Shown piece after piece: positions 28,301-42,919 of a DNA stretch of 64,000 nucleotides; positions within the stretch are counted from its first letter, which is position 1, and every line of letters starts with the position of its first letter. The notes below the pieces were generated by a model. It was given only the letters and a program-made list of their open reading frames with translations, searched no databases and was not told the DNA's origin. The stretch is from Dama dama (Eukaryota; Chordata; Mammalia; Artiodactyla; Cervidae). The translations under genes and the position numbers were made by a program. Location of the stretch: assembly GCF_033118175.1 (NCBI RefSeq), contig NC_083701.1, positions 53,519,001 through 53,583,000 of the forward strand. The letters run 5' to 3'.

Positions 28301-31300
28301 TTAAAAGAACCTACCATTCACAGAAAGAAGAGAGCAACCTGCTGGCCCAACTGAGACTGAGACAGATGAACTAGGAGAAAATCCTGAACCCGAGATGGTT
28401 AGAATTGTGCTTTCTTCATAAGACCCTGAAAATGATAAATATAAATGACAATATTAAAATGACAAAACATAGAATCTGTTGCTTTGAAATCAGATATTTC
28501 TCAGAGGCAAATGACCCTACCTTCTAAAAGACTTAAATAATAAGCCTTTAAGCAAGCAGGGAAAAAAGAATTTATTTAGCAATGGTATTTTTTTCCCATT
28601 TTATTACTGCATATTGCTTCATGTTTGGAATCTGTGTGTTGATAGAGATTAGTGGAAAGAATTATCTGACTCAAAGCATGTAATGACGTAAGTAAAGGAA
28701 AATTATTCTTATGACAAAGAAATTAAACAGACATCCCCATGTGGTAACTTAGACTATGACAGAACTGCCATCACAAACTCAAGAAAAAAGAATAAACTAT
28801 ACAAGTAGTGTAGTGGACACTTTCCATTTGAAATAGGATATGATTACTTTAGCTGGAGTGACACCAATCCTAAAGTGCCTGGGGTGTTCCAGGCTTATCC
28901 TCTCTGGCCCAGCATCTTATACTGAATGTTCTCCATTGACTCTTAAGTTATCCAGGTTTGATCGATACATGAAATGGTCACCCTACTTATGTAACATCAC
29001 ACACAACATAGATTTCACATGGATTTAAATAGCTAAGAATGAAAAATCAAAACTTCAAAATTTTAGAAAAAAACATAGTCAAATATCTTAAAGACTTTCA
29101 TGTAGAGATGGATTTGGTAAGATACAAAAAGCCACAGTTAATCATAAAAGAAAGCATATATAAATTAAATGTTTCCATGAACAAGATACTAAAACAAATC
29201 ATAAGTGATACACTAGGAAAAGATATGCGCAATGAATCGATAACCATAATACCCAGTGCAAGTTGATAGAAAAAAGACAATCTGGTAAATGGATATAAAA
29301 TGTTAACAAGCAATTTGCAGAAGAAGAAGTAATCTAAATGTCCAAGAAACATAGATGTTCCTGTGCATTACTAACCAAGGAATAGACAACTAAAAATAAT
29401 GATGAGATAACTTCTTAAACACATCAGATTGACCAAAATTAGAAAACTCATATTATTAACTGTTGGCAAGGGTCTGCATAATATGATGTTCTCATACCCA
29501 CTGGAGGTACAGTCAGTTAGGGGAGCAATTTGGTCATCTAATGAAGTGAATACACATATACCTAGTAATGCACATGTAGGATGCAAATCCTAAAGAAGTT
29601 CTAGCATATATGTTATAGTAGATTTGAATAAGAAAGTTCAATACAGTCATGGGCAAAAACAAAAAAACTTGTAAACAGTCTAAATGTCCATCAATAGAGG
29701 AACAAATAAATTGGTTTATCTATGAAGTATTTTAAGCTGATTAATTACATGTGCATAAAACCATATATTTCTCAAAACAAATGCTGAATGACAAAAGTAA
29801 GGTGGAAATGATACTTACAATGAAATAGCTCATGGATAAACTTAAAAAGTGGAAAACTCACCACGTCTGTGTTATACACAAAGGGTAATTAAAATGGCAT
29901 GGAAGAATACAGACAAAATTAATTATTGTGCTTGCCGCTGGGGAAGGCGATAGGGCACTAGCTCTGAGCATAGTGCTTAGAGACAACTATAGCTGTTCCT
30001 ATATTTTTTTTCTGATGACTTGAAGTAACTATGACAAGTGTTAACAGCTGTTAAATATTCATGGAGGAGAAAATGGGTGCTTTTAATAGCATTATTTATA
30101 CTTACTTTTTTAAATTAGTTTTACATTTAAAATGAGGCAAAAGGTGCTTCACGTTAACTGAGTAGCAAATATTATTTCCAAGAATTAAGAGTGGAAGTCC
30201 ATTACAAAATACAAAGATGTATTCAAGAACAAGAATACCAAAGTGGAATTCAAAGGTGGAAATCCATTACAAAACACAAGGATGGATTCAAAAATAAGAA
30301 TATCAAAGAACTAAAACCAAATTAAAGTCCATGAAATCTTTATTCTTGAGAGTTCTGAAGGTTTTACAGTAGTGATACTAACTTTGGGATAACATGAATT
30401 TATATATAATACTATAAAAAGATATTAGTATAATAATTACATTAAAAAGTATTATAACAATTATAACACTATGATAAAAGTCTGAAGAATATATTCTTTC
30501 AACATAATAATGTGATATTTTAAAGATTTCAATGGGTTTTTTTGCTTGCTGACATAATTAGCAGGTGAGTTTTCCTACTAGCCATCAATACTAAATAAGT
30601 GATTATAGTATCTGAGCTTATCTTTCTGTCTGAAAAAAAGCCATCCCTTACAATCCTTAGTCATTCTGTTTATTTCAACCCTTGGGAGTTCAGACATAAA
30701 GTGTAATCACATTTTTTAAAAGTAATCACATACCATGAAGGTGTTTCATGATGGTTCCCTCTAGACTGAGTTCTTGGCAATAATTTTTCTCTCTCTTATT
30801 CTCAAATCTAGGGCCTAATTATTTTCTTTTATTAAACAGCAGCTGTCCTGTTACTGACGTTTTAGTACTATGTCTCCTAGAAGAAGTGGTCTCATATGAT
30901 GAAACATCCCAGAAAAAACCCTAGCTAGTAGAGTTTAACAAAACTGCCTCAATATCAGAAATCTTAGATATTGATTTTAACTTGGTGAACCGGGAAAAGT
31001 GGAATACTAGTGAGTCCAATGTCAACAGTGATACTTTTCCCTAAGGAAATTAATGATCTTTCCATAGCTTTCTGGTTTGATATTTTTTTCTATGTAGAGC
31101 TGTCTGCTTAACCACTATCAGAGTTTACAGTTTTGCTAATTGTCTTCCACCCTACACTCCAAATTCGAAAGCAAGAGATTACCTTGGGAAGGGTTTATGG
31201 CCCGGATTTGAGGAGTAGCTGTGGGTTGCCATGTAAACCCACAGTTGCCTGAACATTTAGCTGGAATTTCATTGATATAGACTTCAACCTACAAATAAAC

Positions 31301-34300
31301 AAACACAGGGATAAGAGAGGTAGCATGGTTAAACGAATATATGTAGGATTTAGAAAAGTAATGGAATTTTGCTTGTTTGCTAGTTTCCAAAATTTATTCT
31401 ACTCATACTTTTTCTGTTTTGACATTTCATTGACTCATTCTGCAAATGTGTCCATTATATCGGGCACAGCTGTAAATGGATAAGTACATTTAACAAAACA
31501 GATGACATTCCTGTTGTCACCCAACTTACATTCTAGCAGAGGTAGGAGACAGAGTTGCAAAAGGCTAAAAACTTACCAAAAAAAGTAAATGCACATTATG
31601 CCCTGGGGGTAATTAGTGCTATGGATAAAAACAAAGGTTGCTCTTGAGAAAATCACATAAACTCCTTACTCTTTAATTCCCTCTCAGTAAGTGGTAGGTT
31701 AATAATCGCTTTACAGAAATATGACAAAGATTAAATGAAAGGATATATTTTCAAATACTAACAGCAAAGCTTAAAATCCATTTTTATCATAAAGAAGATA
31801 TTAATAATTTTCCCAAAAGTCATGAAATAATATTATGGAATTGATCCTCTGTTAACAAACAGTCACATAAATATAAAGATGTCATCTGTTCAGTTTTACT
31901 GGGTCTTTAATTTATTACAAAATAGTTATATGTTTAAAATTATGAATAAACTTTCAAAAATACCTGTGGCTGTTTGCTGGGTGTACGAAGTAGGTCTCCC
32001 GGTACACGCTGTCTGAATAAGCCACCTTCCTTTATCCTTGTAATGGTTATGTTAGCATTTTCTCCAAAAACATTGGAATCATTGATCTATTTTTAGATAA
32101 GATTATTTCACTAGAAATGTTATGATAAATATGACCACACTAGTTTTTCTTTTTAAATTTAAGCATGGTTAAAAGCAAAATGTCAGAAAATGAAAAAACT
32201 TCAAAACCATTTGGTCACATTTTTGAAAAAAGAAGCCTCTTCAAAAATGATCATAATCTATCAAAGAAAAAACTGGTAACATCATTGCATTATCATATAT
32301 TGCAGCAATCACAACTTGAATTAAATGACTACAATTAACTCGAATATTTAGAATAAAATATGTCTGAGAAACACGAATTTATGAATTTCATTTTGTCAAA
32401 ATAGTCTATGCTCTTTCTGAAAAATGACCATTTTGATAAATGATTCTTAAATAATTGAAAAAATGTGGTCTTCTTTCCACCCAAGAGTCAACGTTTCCCC
32501 TTTCGCAGTTTTGGCCTCTGACTACCCTTGGTTTTTCATCTACTGATGAGATTATATTTTCTGCCAGTGGTAAAAATGAAACCAAATCAGATCAACATGC
32601 ATACTTTGGTCATTCCAAAGCTGCACTGCTAACATGGCAGCCTTCCCATGCATACAGAAGCTAGAAAAGAGAGAGGAGTCTTCGTGGTGGGTCTGTGGGA
32701 GCCAAAGTGACCAGGAGCAGAAATAATGAATAAGGTCAGGGAAGAATGAAGGGAAGAGTGTGCAGACACCAGCAGAGGTACCAGGGGGACACCAGTCATT
32801 AGAGATGTCTCAGTTACAGAAATTTCTAATTCTAGTTTCAGGACACTTGCTTTCTTAAAATAAGGCCCACATCTGTATGACATCCACACAGTCTATGTAT
32901 GGCATATTATATTCTACGTTTATATACTTTTTTGAGTCTCCTCTGTCATTTTCCGAAAGCAGTTTTGTATTTTTTCCCACCTTTTGTCAAGGACGTCTTT
33001 CCAGGTGAATATATGTGGGTCTATACATGGCTGCACAGTATTCATGCCAAGTTTGTGTCATTTCAACAACTATTTTTCTATTGATGGGGATTTAGATTTC
33101 TAGGGTTTTTTTTCTTTTTACTATTACAAATAACGCTGCATTGATTAACCCTGTACCTATCTCTTTTCCTATTTGTATTATTATTTCAGTAGAATGGAGT
33201 TATAGATCTGAAATGGCTGAATCATAAGGTATACACAACTAAATTATCCTCCCAAATGACCTTACTGATTTTACTGTCTCACCAATAGTAGGTGAGGATA
33301 AGAGGGCCTCTCACACTCTCATCATCACTAGAAAGCATACTTTTGATGTTTACCATCTGAGCCCAGAGTCTCTTCCAGACCCTTCACCTTCACATATTCT
33401 AAATGTGACTTTACTCCTGTACTCCCAAGCACACTCTAAGCAAAAGTCATTAGATGAACACTTAAAAGTGTGGTTCTGTTAGGAACTTGAAAAGGTCATC
33501 TTTGGAACCAGAAAACTATCCAAGGACCCAGAATACAGCTCTAGTGAAAAGACAGAATTATAGACAGCATGGCAGATTATGCTTGGCCCCCCATATAGTA
33601 TATCCCCAGTACACCCTCCCCCTTACACAATGCCTTCCCTCACAGTTTACGCAGATTTAGTTCTGAGACTGGCCCTGTCTGTGCTCTTCCTTCCCCTGTC
33701 AAGGGTCTTCTAATCCATATATTCCTGAACTTCCCCCACAGAATGTCAGGCATAAAGCACCAACAGCTGTTCTCCACAAAAGAGAATGCCTGGTCAACTT
33801 AATTTTGAACAATCTTCTTTCCCTCAATTTCCTTTTATGGAAAGGAATGGAAAGGAATTCCTTCAATGTTTAGTCTATCATTTGCATTTTTAAAATACAC
33901 ACAGTCTCCAGGTCTCTTTGGCACCAGGCAGGGTGCAAATCAGCAAAGAAAACATAGAAGGAAACAAAACCCAGGTGACGTGAGGGAACCTGCAGGAGAG
34001 GCTGCTTTCCACACGTGCTTCTCCACTTGATGCGCCAAGAGTATCCAGCACAGCCTCCCTCTCGGGTCACCGAGACTTGTCCCATTTCTTCTAGACTCTG
34101 GAGAGCAAACTGCAAATCTGCGGCCGACACGGCAGCGGGGATACCTGCGCTCGCAGAAGGACAGCAAACAGTGGGAATCAAAAATTCACAAAACCGTGGT
34201 CACTCTTGTGCATGCTAAGCTGCTTCAGTAGTGCCTGACTCTCTGCGACCCCATGGACTGTAGCCCGCCAGGCCCCTCTGTCCATGGGATTCTCCTGGCA

Positions 34301-37300
34301 AGAATACTGGAGTGGGTTGCCATGCCCTCCTCCAGGGGATCTTTCCCACCCAGGGATCGAACCCACATCTCTTATGACTCCTGCACTGCAGGCAGACTCT
34401 TTACTGCTGAGCCACTGGGGAAGACCCATGGTCAGCTTTAACATACATAAGATGTATTTTATCACTTGTAAACCAACTGTTCTCCTCTAATATGGAAAAA
34501 AATGAAATTTCCATATTGCTTATGCAACAAATTTACATATTTCTTAGAAACAAAAATTACATGAATAATGTACCTCAGACATTGATCCTTGGCTCAAATA
34601 TTTAAAAGAAAAGCAATTTCATAGATAACCAATAAGCTATGGACATAAAAGAGAAACAAACTTTTGGGAATTTAACCTAGGGTACTTGGTGAGGTGATGA
34701 AAAAAACATGAAAATTTCATTTTTTCTCAATAATTTAGCTTTACATTAATGAAGATTTCAACTCTATAAATTACATAAAGAAATAACATGAAAAAGACAT
34801 ACACTGAAATGTTTATGATGGTTATTTAGATCAGTATAGTTCAACTGATACACAGACCAAAGTTATGGACTTTTTCATGTACCTGTGAGAACATGTCCAT
34901 AAGCGTGAATGTCAAAGCTGCCACTGAGAGGTGGAGATGCTGCTTGACTTCTTTGAATACGAATCTTTGACTCCCCAGGCCAATTATTTCCTCTATAAAC
35001 AGACTCATTCTCTGTCTCATTTGTGATTCTCTAATTTCCAAAATAAATATTGATAAAATGATTAAATATAACATTGGCGAACACGACTTCTATTTCACCG
35101 GGGTACAATCCTGTGACATGACATAAATGAGCCTCAGGTATTCAGGACTCCCCAGAACATTAAGGAGAGTCACATAAATCAACACAGGCCATACTGAAAT
35201 GGCTGCGCTAATGAGGCTCAAGTCAACGCGGTCATCTGCACAGCAATCAGCTGGAACCACAGTAATACCTCATTAATTCAGACAGTGCCCACCATCACTC
35301 AAGGAACAAATATTTATTGAGCAGGCATTCTGTTCAAGGTACAATGCTAATCACATTGGGTGGTGAGGCAAAGAAATAGGAAACATGGTCTTGGCTATCA
35401 AAAAATTTAAAACCTTTTTGGAGAAATAACATACAGAAACTTGAAAACTTAACTAATGATATAAAGAAATATATGATCAATACAGTGCCTAATCCAGACT
35501 CAGGAAATACCTGTCTAATGTTAAGTGCCAATGTTAAGTGCCAAGTGACAGATGCAATGTGTGAGATAAACATTCATAGATTGTAACTCTAATAGTGAAG
35601 ATGATACTCTCCAGCTGCTGATCCCTGTTAATCTTGTGGAATTTAAAGTTATAAGTCCTAGAGCCCACACAAATGAGCAAATGTAAGTCCCAAAAGACGT
35701 GTGCAGGAATGTTCAGAGCAGCTTTATTTATAATAATCCCAAACTTGAAATAGTGCAAAAGCCCATCAACAGAATAGATAAATTGTTGTACGTTAACACC
35801 ATGGAATACTGTACAGTGAAAAAGAACAAACTTCAGCTAGCTGTATGCAACAACATGAATCTCATAATATCAAACAAAAGAATACATAGTGTATTATTAT
35901 TGATGTGATGAGTTAAAAAAGCAAAACTAACTAATGTTGGTAAAGTTAAAATAGTAGTTATCTAGGGTGGTAGGCAAATAATCCAATGATAAGGAAAAGG
36001 CACAAAGAAGGCTCTCAGGGGTCTAATGATTTTCTTTATCTTGAAGTGATTACATGAGTGCCTTTACTTTGTAATAAGTCATGGCCTTTGGCGAGGTTTC
36101 AGGATACAAGAGCAACACACAAAAACCAATCATATTTTTATGTGAAAATAACAAGCATGGAGAAACTGAACTTAGTATAAGATCCATGACAATGACCTCA
36201 AAGAAAATGAAACATATATAAATGTAACAAAATGTGTACTGAATCTGACCTGAAATTACAAAATGCTGGTCAATGTAACCAAAAAGTTAAATATGTTGGG
36301 GAAAAAAGGCAAAGAAGACTAAATATATGGAGAGACAAATTGCGTTCATAGATTAGAAGACTCAATATGGTAAGGGCGTCAATTTCCCTCCAAAAGAATA
36401 TATTGGTTTAATGCAATTCTTATCAAAATACCAGCAAGATTTTTGTAGGTATTAACAAGCTTATTTCAAAATTTGTATGGAAAGACACAGGACCTAGAAT
36501 AGCTAAAACAATATTGACCCACTCTGGAAAAGAGTATAGTAGTTTCTCATAAAGCTGTACATGTGTTTATCACATGACCCCATAATTACACTGTTGGGCA
36601 ATTAACTCAGAAAATGAAAACTTATGTCACATGGAAACCCACAGATGAATGTTCATAGTAACTTTATTCAAGCAGCCAAAACTTGCAAACAACTCAAATG
36701 TCCCTCAAGAATTAAGTGGTTAAATAGACTTACGGTGCATCCATACTATTAAACACTATTCAGCAACCAAAATGAACAAACTATTAATATATACAACAAT
36801 TTGGAGAGATCTTGAGAGAATTACTCAGAGTGAAAAAAGTCAATATCAAAAGAATTAATGCTAGCATGATTATATAAAGTCTAATTCCATTTATATAGCA
36901 TTATAAATGCCACAATTACAGAGACAATTAGTGGTTGCCAGATATAAGACAGTGGCAACAGGAGGTAGGTGGTGTGACTATATGAAAGTGTATCCATTGG
37001 GATTCTCAGGATGAAACTGTTCTGTGGTGGTCAGCTGAATCTATACATGCAGTAAAAAACTGTGTGTAAGGATCGTACACATACACACCACACACAAATG
37101 AAAGCATGTAGAACTGACAACATCTAAATAAGGTTGGTAAACTGTGTCAAAGTCAATTTTCCTGTTGTGCTATTATGTTATGCTTATAGATGCTACCATT
37201 GGGGAATAATGGGTGAAAGGTATGGGAATATTCCTGTATTAATTCTTACAACTGTACATGAGTCTACAATGATCTCAAAGTTAGTTTTTAAAACAATTCA

Positions 37301-40300
37301 TTCATGTGGACATTTAAGTATGTGCACATACACATACGATACATTTTGTTAGACAGCTCAGACTGAAAAACATAACATGTTTATCTTAGAGCTACTAAGA
37401 CTAAAACATTGGATCTGGATGGGGTAAATGTAATTTTTGTGGAACACATAGTTTTTTAGTCTTTTAAATCATAAAACTGTTAACAGGAAGCTCTTTGTGA
37501 GACTCAAATTATAATATTTAATTATTATTTAACCTTGAATTTTGAATGCATTATACTTGGCTTTGGTTTGCTGTGGGAAGTTATATAACTAATTGAATAT
37601 TTTGTAAAAATGAAATGGAAAAATACTTCTCATAATTGTAACATTTAACACAGATCTCATACTCAAACAGTAACTGTTTAGATCCTTTTGGAATTATGGA
37701 AAACCATCTCTTCCCCTTCTATCAATTTTGATACAAAGAATAAACAGTGTTTATAACAGAAACAATTTAACAACCTAATGTAGATATTTTCTTTCAATAA
37801 TCTGTGTTCAAAGGTCTTTATTGGGAGAGCCCACAGCTTTTTCTTTTACATCAACAGAGAAATCTCTAGCTAGCTGATTTAAAACTTAAATCTGGCTAGC
37901 TGATTCTTAAGGTTATTTCCTCTTTTTTCCCCCATAGATACATTTCTTTAAAAAATTTTAATGTTTAAAGTGAATTTTTATGGTCAATGTGAAAATTCAT
38001 GCTCAATTTCAAGCCTCTAAATCTTCATTTAATCCTTAGAATAACTGTCTTGTCTTATTAAAAGATATCTAATATGCATCATCTATTCATAATAATGTTT
38101 TACATTTACTAGGTCAAAGCTAATATTTCATAAGTTGAAAATAGTTACTTGTAAAATTCTAAGCTTACCTGCCCAAAGCTCACAGCCATCATGGGTATCT
38201 TATAACTGCAATTATATGATGTCATGGTGACAGAATACTGGTTAGTTATTCTTGATCCATTACTTTTGGTTTGATTCACCTGAAAGTCCTTTAAAAATAT
38301 TCCTTTATCTGCTAATGCTGGAAGTCTTCTCTTTGACATTACTAAAGAATACAAATAAACAAAATGGGAGATAAAATTGCATAGCTTCTGCTGCTAAAAA
38401 AAAAAGCATCAAATAAATATCCATGTGTCATGGACTAAACTGTTTAAAATAAACTTTTAGAAAGAAGACCTTAAGGCAAGTAGTTTGTGAGGCTTGGCGA
38501 GCTTTCACTTCTAGAACATAAAGCTTTGAAGTCTTTTGATATATGAGTCTCTTTGGGTAATTAAACAAAATACTGAAAAGCCACCAAGCTCTGGGCTCCA
38601 TGCAGCCCTCTGCCGGCCACTTAGTTTTGCTCTGTCGTAGGTCCCTGAATGTGGTGCTCACTAGGACCTTTAACCCTTTAACCCAGCACAAATCAGCTGT
38701 CTTCTGTGCTCCACCAATCACAAAGTAGGTCCAGGGATAGTGGATTCAAAAGGAGGGATTCTTACAGTAATAGCAACATTACTGTAAGCAATGTTACATT
38801 TAAAACTAATGTAGTTTTAAATGTTTTTTTATAATTTTAAAATAGTTCCAAAGAAAAGGATTCCAAAACTCTTCTGAAATATGGTAAAAGTCACTTATTA
38901 AGGTGGCTGTTTGGAATTAGGCTGATTTTTTTTTTTTTTTTTTTGAAGACTGGGCTTCCTTGTGGCTCAGCTGGTAAAGAATCACCTGCAGTGTGGAAGA
39001 CCTGGGTTTGATCCCTGGGTCGGGAAGATCCCCCGGAGAAGGGAAAGGCTACCCACTCCAGTATTCTGGCCTGGAGAATTTCATGGACTATATAGCCCAT
39101 GGGGTCTCAAACAGTCGGACATGACTGAGTGAACTTCACTTTCACTTTTCTGAAGACTGCAGTTTAATTTTTATTATCTTATTAGCACATTTCACATATA
39201 TGAGTCTATTAACATAACTAGAAAGAAATACTAAAACTATCAGAAATAACATTTTCATTTACAGCTTTACTAATTATCACAATAAAGTCCATGGAAAGTT
39301 TCAGCTCATTCTTACTAGACAGATGTCAACAGCAATAGCTGCCTTTTAGGAACAGATCTCTAGCTTGGTGATTCATTTCTCAAAAATCAAACTAGGCAAA
39401 ATTAGAATGTTTTCCACAGCGTGGTGTTGGTTAGTTGCTCAGTCATGTCCGACTCTTTGTGATCCCATGGACTGTAGCCCACCAGGCTTTTCTTTTCTTT
39501 TTTTTTTTTTTATTGGCCATATAGGTTTCTTTTTTTTTTTTTTTTTTTTTATTATATATATTTTTTTTTTCCCAGTGGGTTTTGTCATACATTGATATGA
39601 ATCAGCCATGGATTTACATGTATTCCCAATCCCGATCCCCCCTCCCACCTCCCTCTCCACCCGATTCCTCTGGGTCTTCCCAGTGCACCAGGCCGGAGCA
39701 CTTGTCTCGTGCATCCCACCTGGGCTGGTGATCTGTTTCACCATAGATAGTATACATGCTGTTCTTTTGAAATATCCCATCCTCACATTCTCCCACAAAG
39801 TTCAAAAGTCTGTTCTGTATTTCTGTGTCTCTTTTTCTGTTCTGCATATAGGGTTATCGTTATCACCTTTCTAAATTCCATATACATGTGTCAGTATGCT
39901 GTAATGTTCTTTATCTTTCTGGCTTACTTCACTCTGTATAATGGGCTCCAGCTTCATCCATCTCATTAGGACTGGTTCAAATGAATTCTTTTTCATGGCT
40001 GAGTGATGGCTTCACAGCTGAATTCTACCAAAAATTTAGAGAAGAGCTAACACCTATCTTACTCAAACTCTTCCAGAAAATTGCAGAAGAAGGAAAGCTT
40101 CCAAACTCATTCTATGAGGCCACCATCACCCTAATTCCAAAACCAGACAAAGATGCCACAAAAAAAGAAAACTACAGGCCAATATCACTGATGAACATAG
40201 ATGCAAAAATCCTTAACAAAATTCTAGCAAACAGGCTTTTCTGTCCATGGGGATTCTCCAGGCAAGAGTACTGGAGTAGGTTGCTATGCCCTCTCTATGG

Positions 40301-42881
40301 GATCTTCCCAACCCAGGGATTGAACCCAGAGGTTTCCTGTATCGCAGGCAGATTCTTTACCAACTGAGCCACCCTTACACAGTGTACTTATCTATAAACA
40401 GAATCCAGAATTATAAAGCTAATTCCTGCTATAATGACAAAGTTTATAATAAGGATGCTTTCATCTTTAGAATAATCACCCAGCCCTATTCATTAAAAAC
40501 ATGATTTAAACCACAATACTATTGAGATGAAACAAATTAACATTTCTATCTAAGCTACAGAATATAAATAACATCTATGATGAGATTTTAGTACAAAATA
40601 GGTTTACAAGGTTTAAGTTTTAGATATGAAATGATACTATGTACCATCCAGTGTTGTCATTGTAGATGTCTGTCCAATGTATACAATATCCACATAGAAA
40701 GACTGTGATTCTGATGCTTTCTGCAAGCTAATCCTCTGAAGAGAAAAACTGGTCCCAGTGTATTCATTCTGTATGAGATCCAGAAGGTCTATACAAGTGT
40801 AGGTCCAGCTGAAATATGGTTGTTTAATTAGATGTACAGTTCAATTACAATGTTTAATGTAAACCAATACACTATGAAACACATTAAAATCTTAAAGAAG
40901 AAAAGTCTTTCTTTTCCCACAAGAAGACCATAAGTGTGGCACAGTTCAATGGCACAGAAAAGGGACAGCAGGCAGAAACCTACACTGGCAGGGAAAGATT
41001 TAATGTTGCAAAGATAGCTTTTATTTGCAGCCTTGGCAGTAGACATAGGAATGTAAAGCAACATTCTACAGTGACAAGTAAGTCAACTTCAACTAAGGAG
41101 CATGCACCTTGGTGGAAAGCGTATAGAAATAAGACACAAGAATGAAGAAATCATTTTGTTAAAAAATACATTTATCAGGGATATAACAGTGAATTCAGCC
41201 AATAGTAAGAGGCAAGACTGTAACTTGATAATACTTCCAAAAGAGCTCAGTGGAGTTCCACTGTCCACTATAACTAAGGGACAAACATTGCAAAAGTTAT
41301 TAATCCATACAAATGGTTGCACAGTACCTTCTAAATGTATAATTTAGATTCAGAGTTCCATTAAATATTAACTGCATTGAAATCTCATAAATTACATAAG
41401 CAATTCAGGAACTGGAGTTTGCAATAAAGAGAGAAATACTGCCATTCAAATAACTAAGTACAGTTTAACAATAACCTTTGCATCAGCTACCAATGAACTG
41501 GTTAACTGGTTAGTTTGAGCACTTTCTACTCTCATTTTGAAACTCTGTGGTTTGCAAATTCATCACGGAATCCATTTCTAGTGCATCAAAGCTCAGACTG
41601 CATCATTTTAGAAAATTATATGCAGAACTACATTAAGTTAAAGTGCTCTTTAAATTAAAAAAGTGCTTTGGGATTCTAAGTAGACTTCCATGACTAATTA
41701 TATGATTCTGAAGTTCTAAAAACTACTTAGGAAAAAATGGCCCACTGAGCCAGACCCTTTATAAGAGAAATGGAGGCTACGACGATATCAAAACTTAAGC
41801 AAACAGCACATTCTGTGTTTTGGGACTAGATAATTTCATTTTCTAAGGGAAAACCAGATTTTACCTTTGGGATTTTGAAGCTTGATTTACAGCTACAAAC
41901 ATCACTGGTTTTGGAGGGTTAGACAACAAACAACATTTGAGAAAAAAATGGCACTTTTTGATACTAACAATGTACTGAAAATAAACTAATGCTAACACAG
42001 TCTATAAATGTCTTACATATAAAAGTCTTACATACATAAAAGCAGGTCTAGAAACACTGGCTAGGAGCAGGAGAATTTACTTTGCCTTCATTGGTAACAT
42101 TAATAGTTTTTAACCAGAGAATCATCCTCTTTTAAAGCATGATATTTTTGTTGAAAGATCTTGTGGCATTTAGGGTAAAGGAAGCTCATTAATTTCACCA
42201 AATGTAATGTATCTTCACATTAATGCACAGCAGATACACTGCAGGCTAAAGGGAGGACTACTTAGTGATGTGCCCAGTGATGGTTGGACTAACATGGAAG
42301 AACTGAGACCTGTAAAATCTTCCAAAATTCTGCTGCAATAAGAAGAATGAAATGCATATAGGTGGTGGTGATCAAAATTAAAATTGTGATTCCATAGTTC
42401 AATTTGGGCATGAGGAATGTCCCTTCAAGAAGGACTTCTGCTTCACAATGATTCATCACAGATTACCCCTGATTTGAATCATACCGAATATGACGCAGTG
42501 GAATATATTCCTTCTGTGCACAGGCTTTCCATGCTCCTTGCCTATTAACGTGGAGAGGGCTGCCTTAATGTCAGGAAGCATTTAACAAGAGGCTTCCTGT
42601 GTGCTGTTTTGGATCTGTCAGGAACCCTCTGGCCCTTATTAATTCCTGAATATTCAGGAATTAAGAGGAGAGGCACGACTTTCCCAGGGCTGAGGAATCC
42701 AGGCTTTTCTCATTACAGTGATACAAACCCTCTTCCTTCTTAAGAACCATACGGTAAAAGGTGATTGTTTGCAACTCTCTCTTTGATAGGGATCGCGTTA
42801 CAGTATATATGCCCATGCCATGTAGATTAAAATACCTTTGCTCCATCAGAGCTTTGGTCCCTGTGTCTTTCTTTCCTTTCT

Positions 42882-42919
<38 letters not shown>

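Larger units (their letters stand above)
28426..31182. other. Intron E16-E17
   Basis: 2,757 bp. An old L1M piece covers about 28970-30100 (listed) and a 65-bp imperfect tandem copy lies at 30191-30308. The remainder is AT-rich. Confidence 0.75.
35031..38168. other. Intron E12-E13
   Basis: 3,138 bp. Two adjoining old L1M pieces fill about 35690-37300 (listed). The remainder is AT-rich and unique. Confidence 0.75.
38342..40644. other. Intron E11-E12
   Basis: 2,303 bp. A Bov-A2 SINE, then a Bov-tA SINE split by a twin-primed L1 (listed). 38342-38940 looks unique. Confidence 0.8.

Noticed and set aside
39981..40367. 128-codon ORF with reverse-transcriptase similarity as a gene.
   Set aside because: It is the inverted L1 ORF2 piece of a twin-primed insertion, running on into a SINE.
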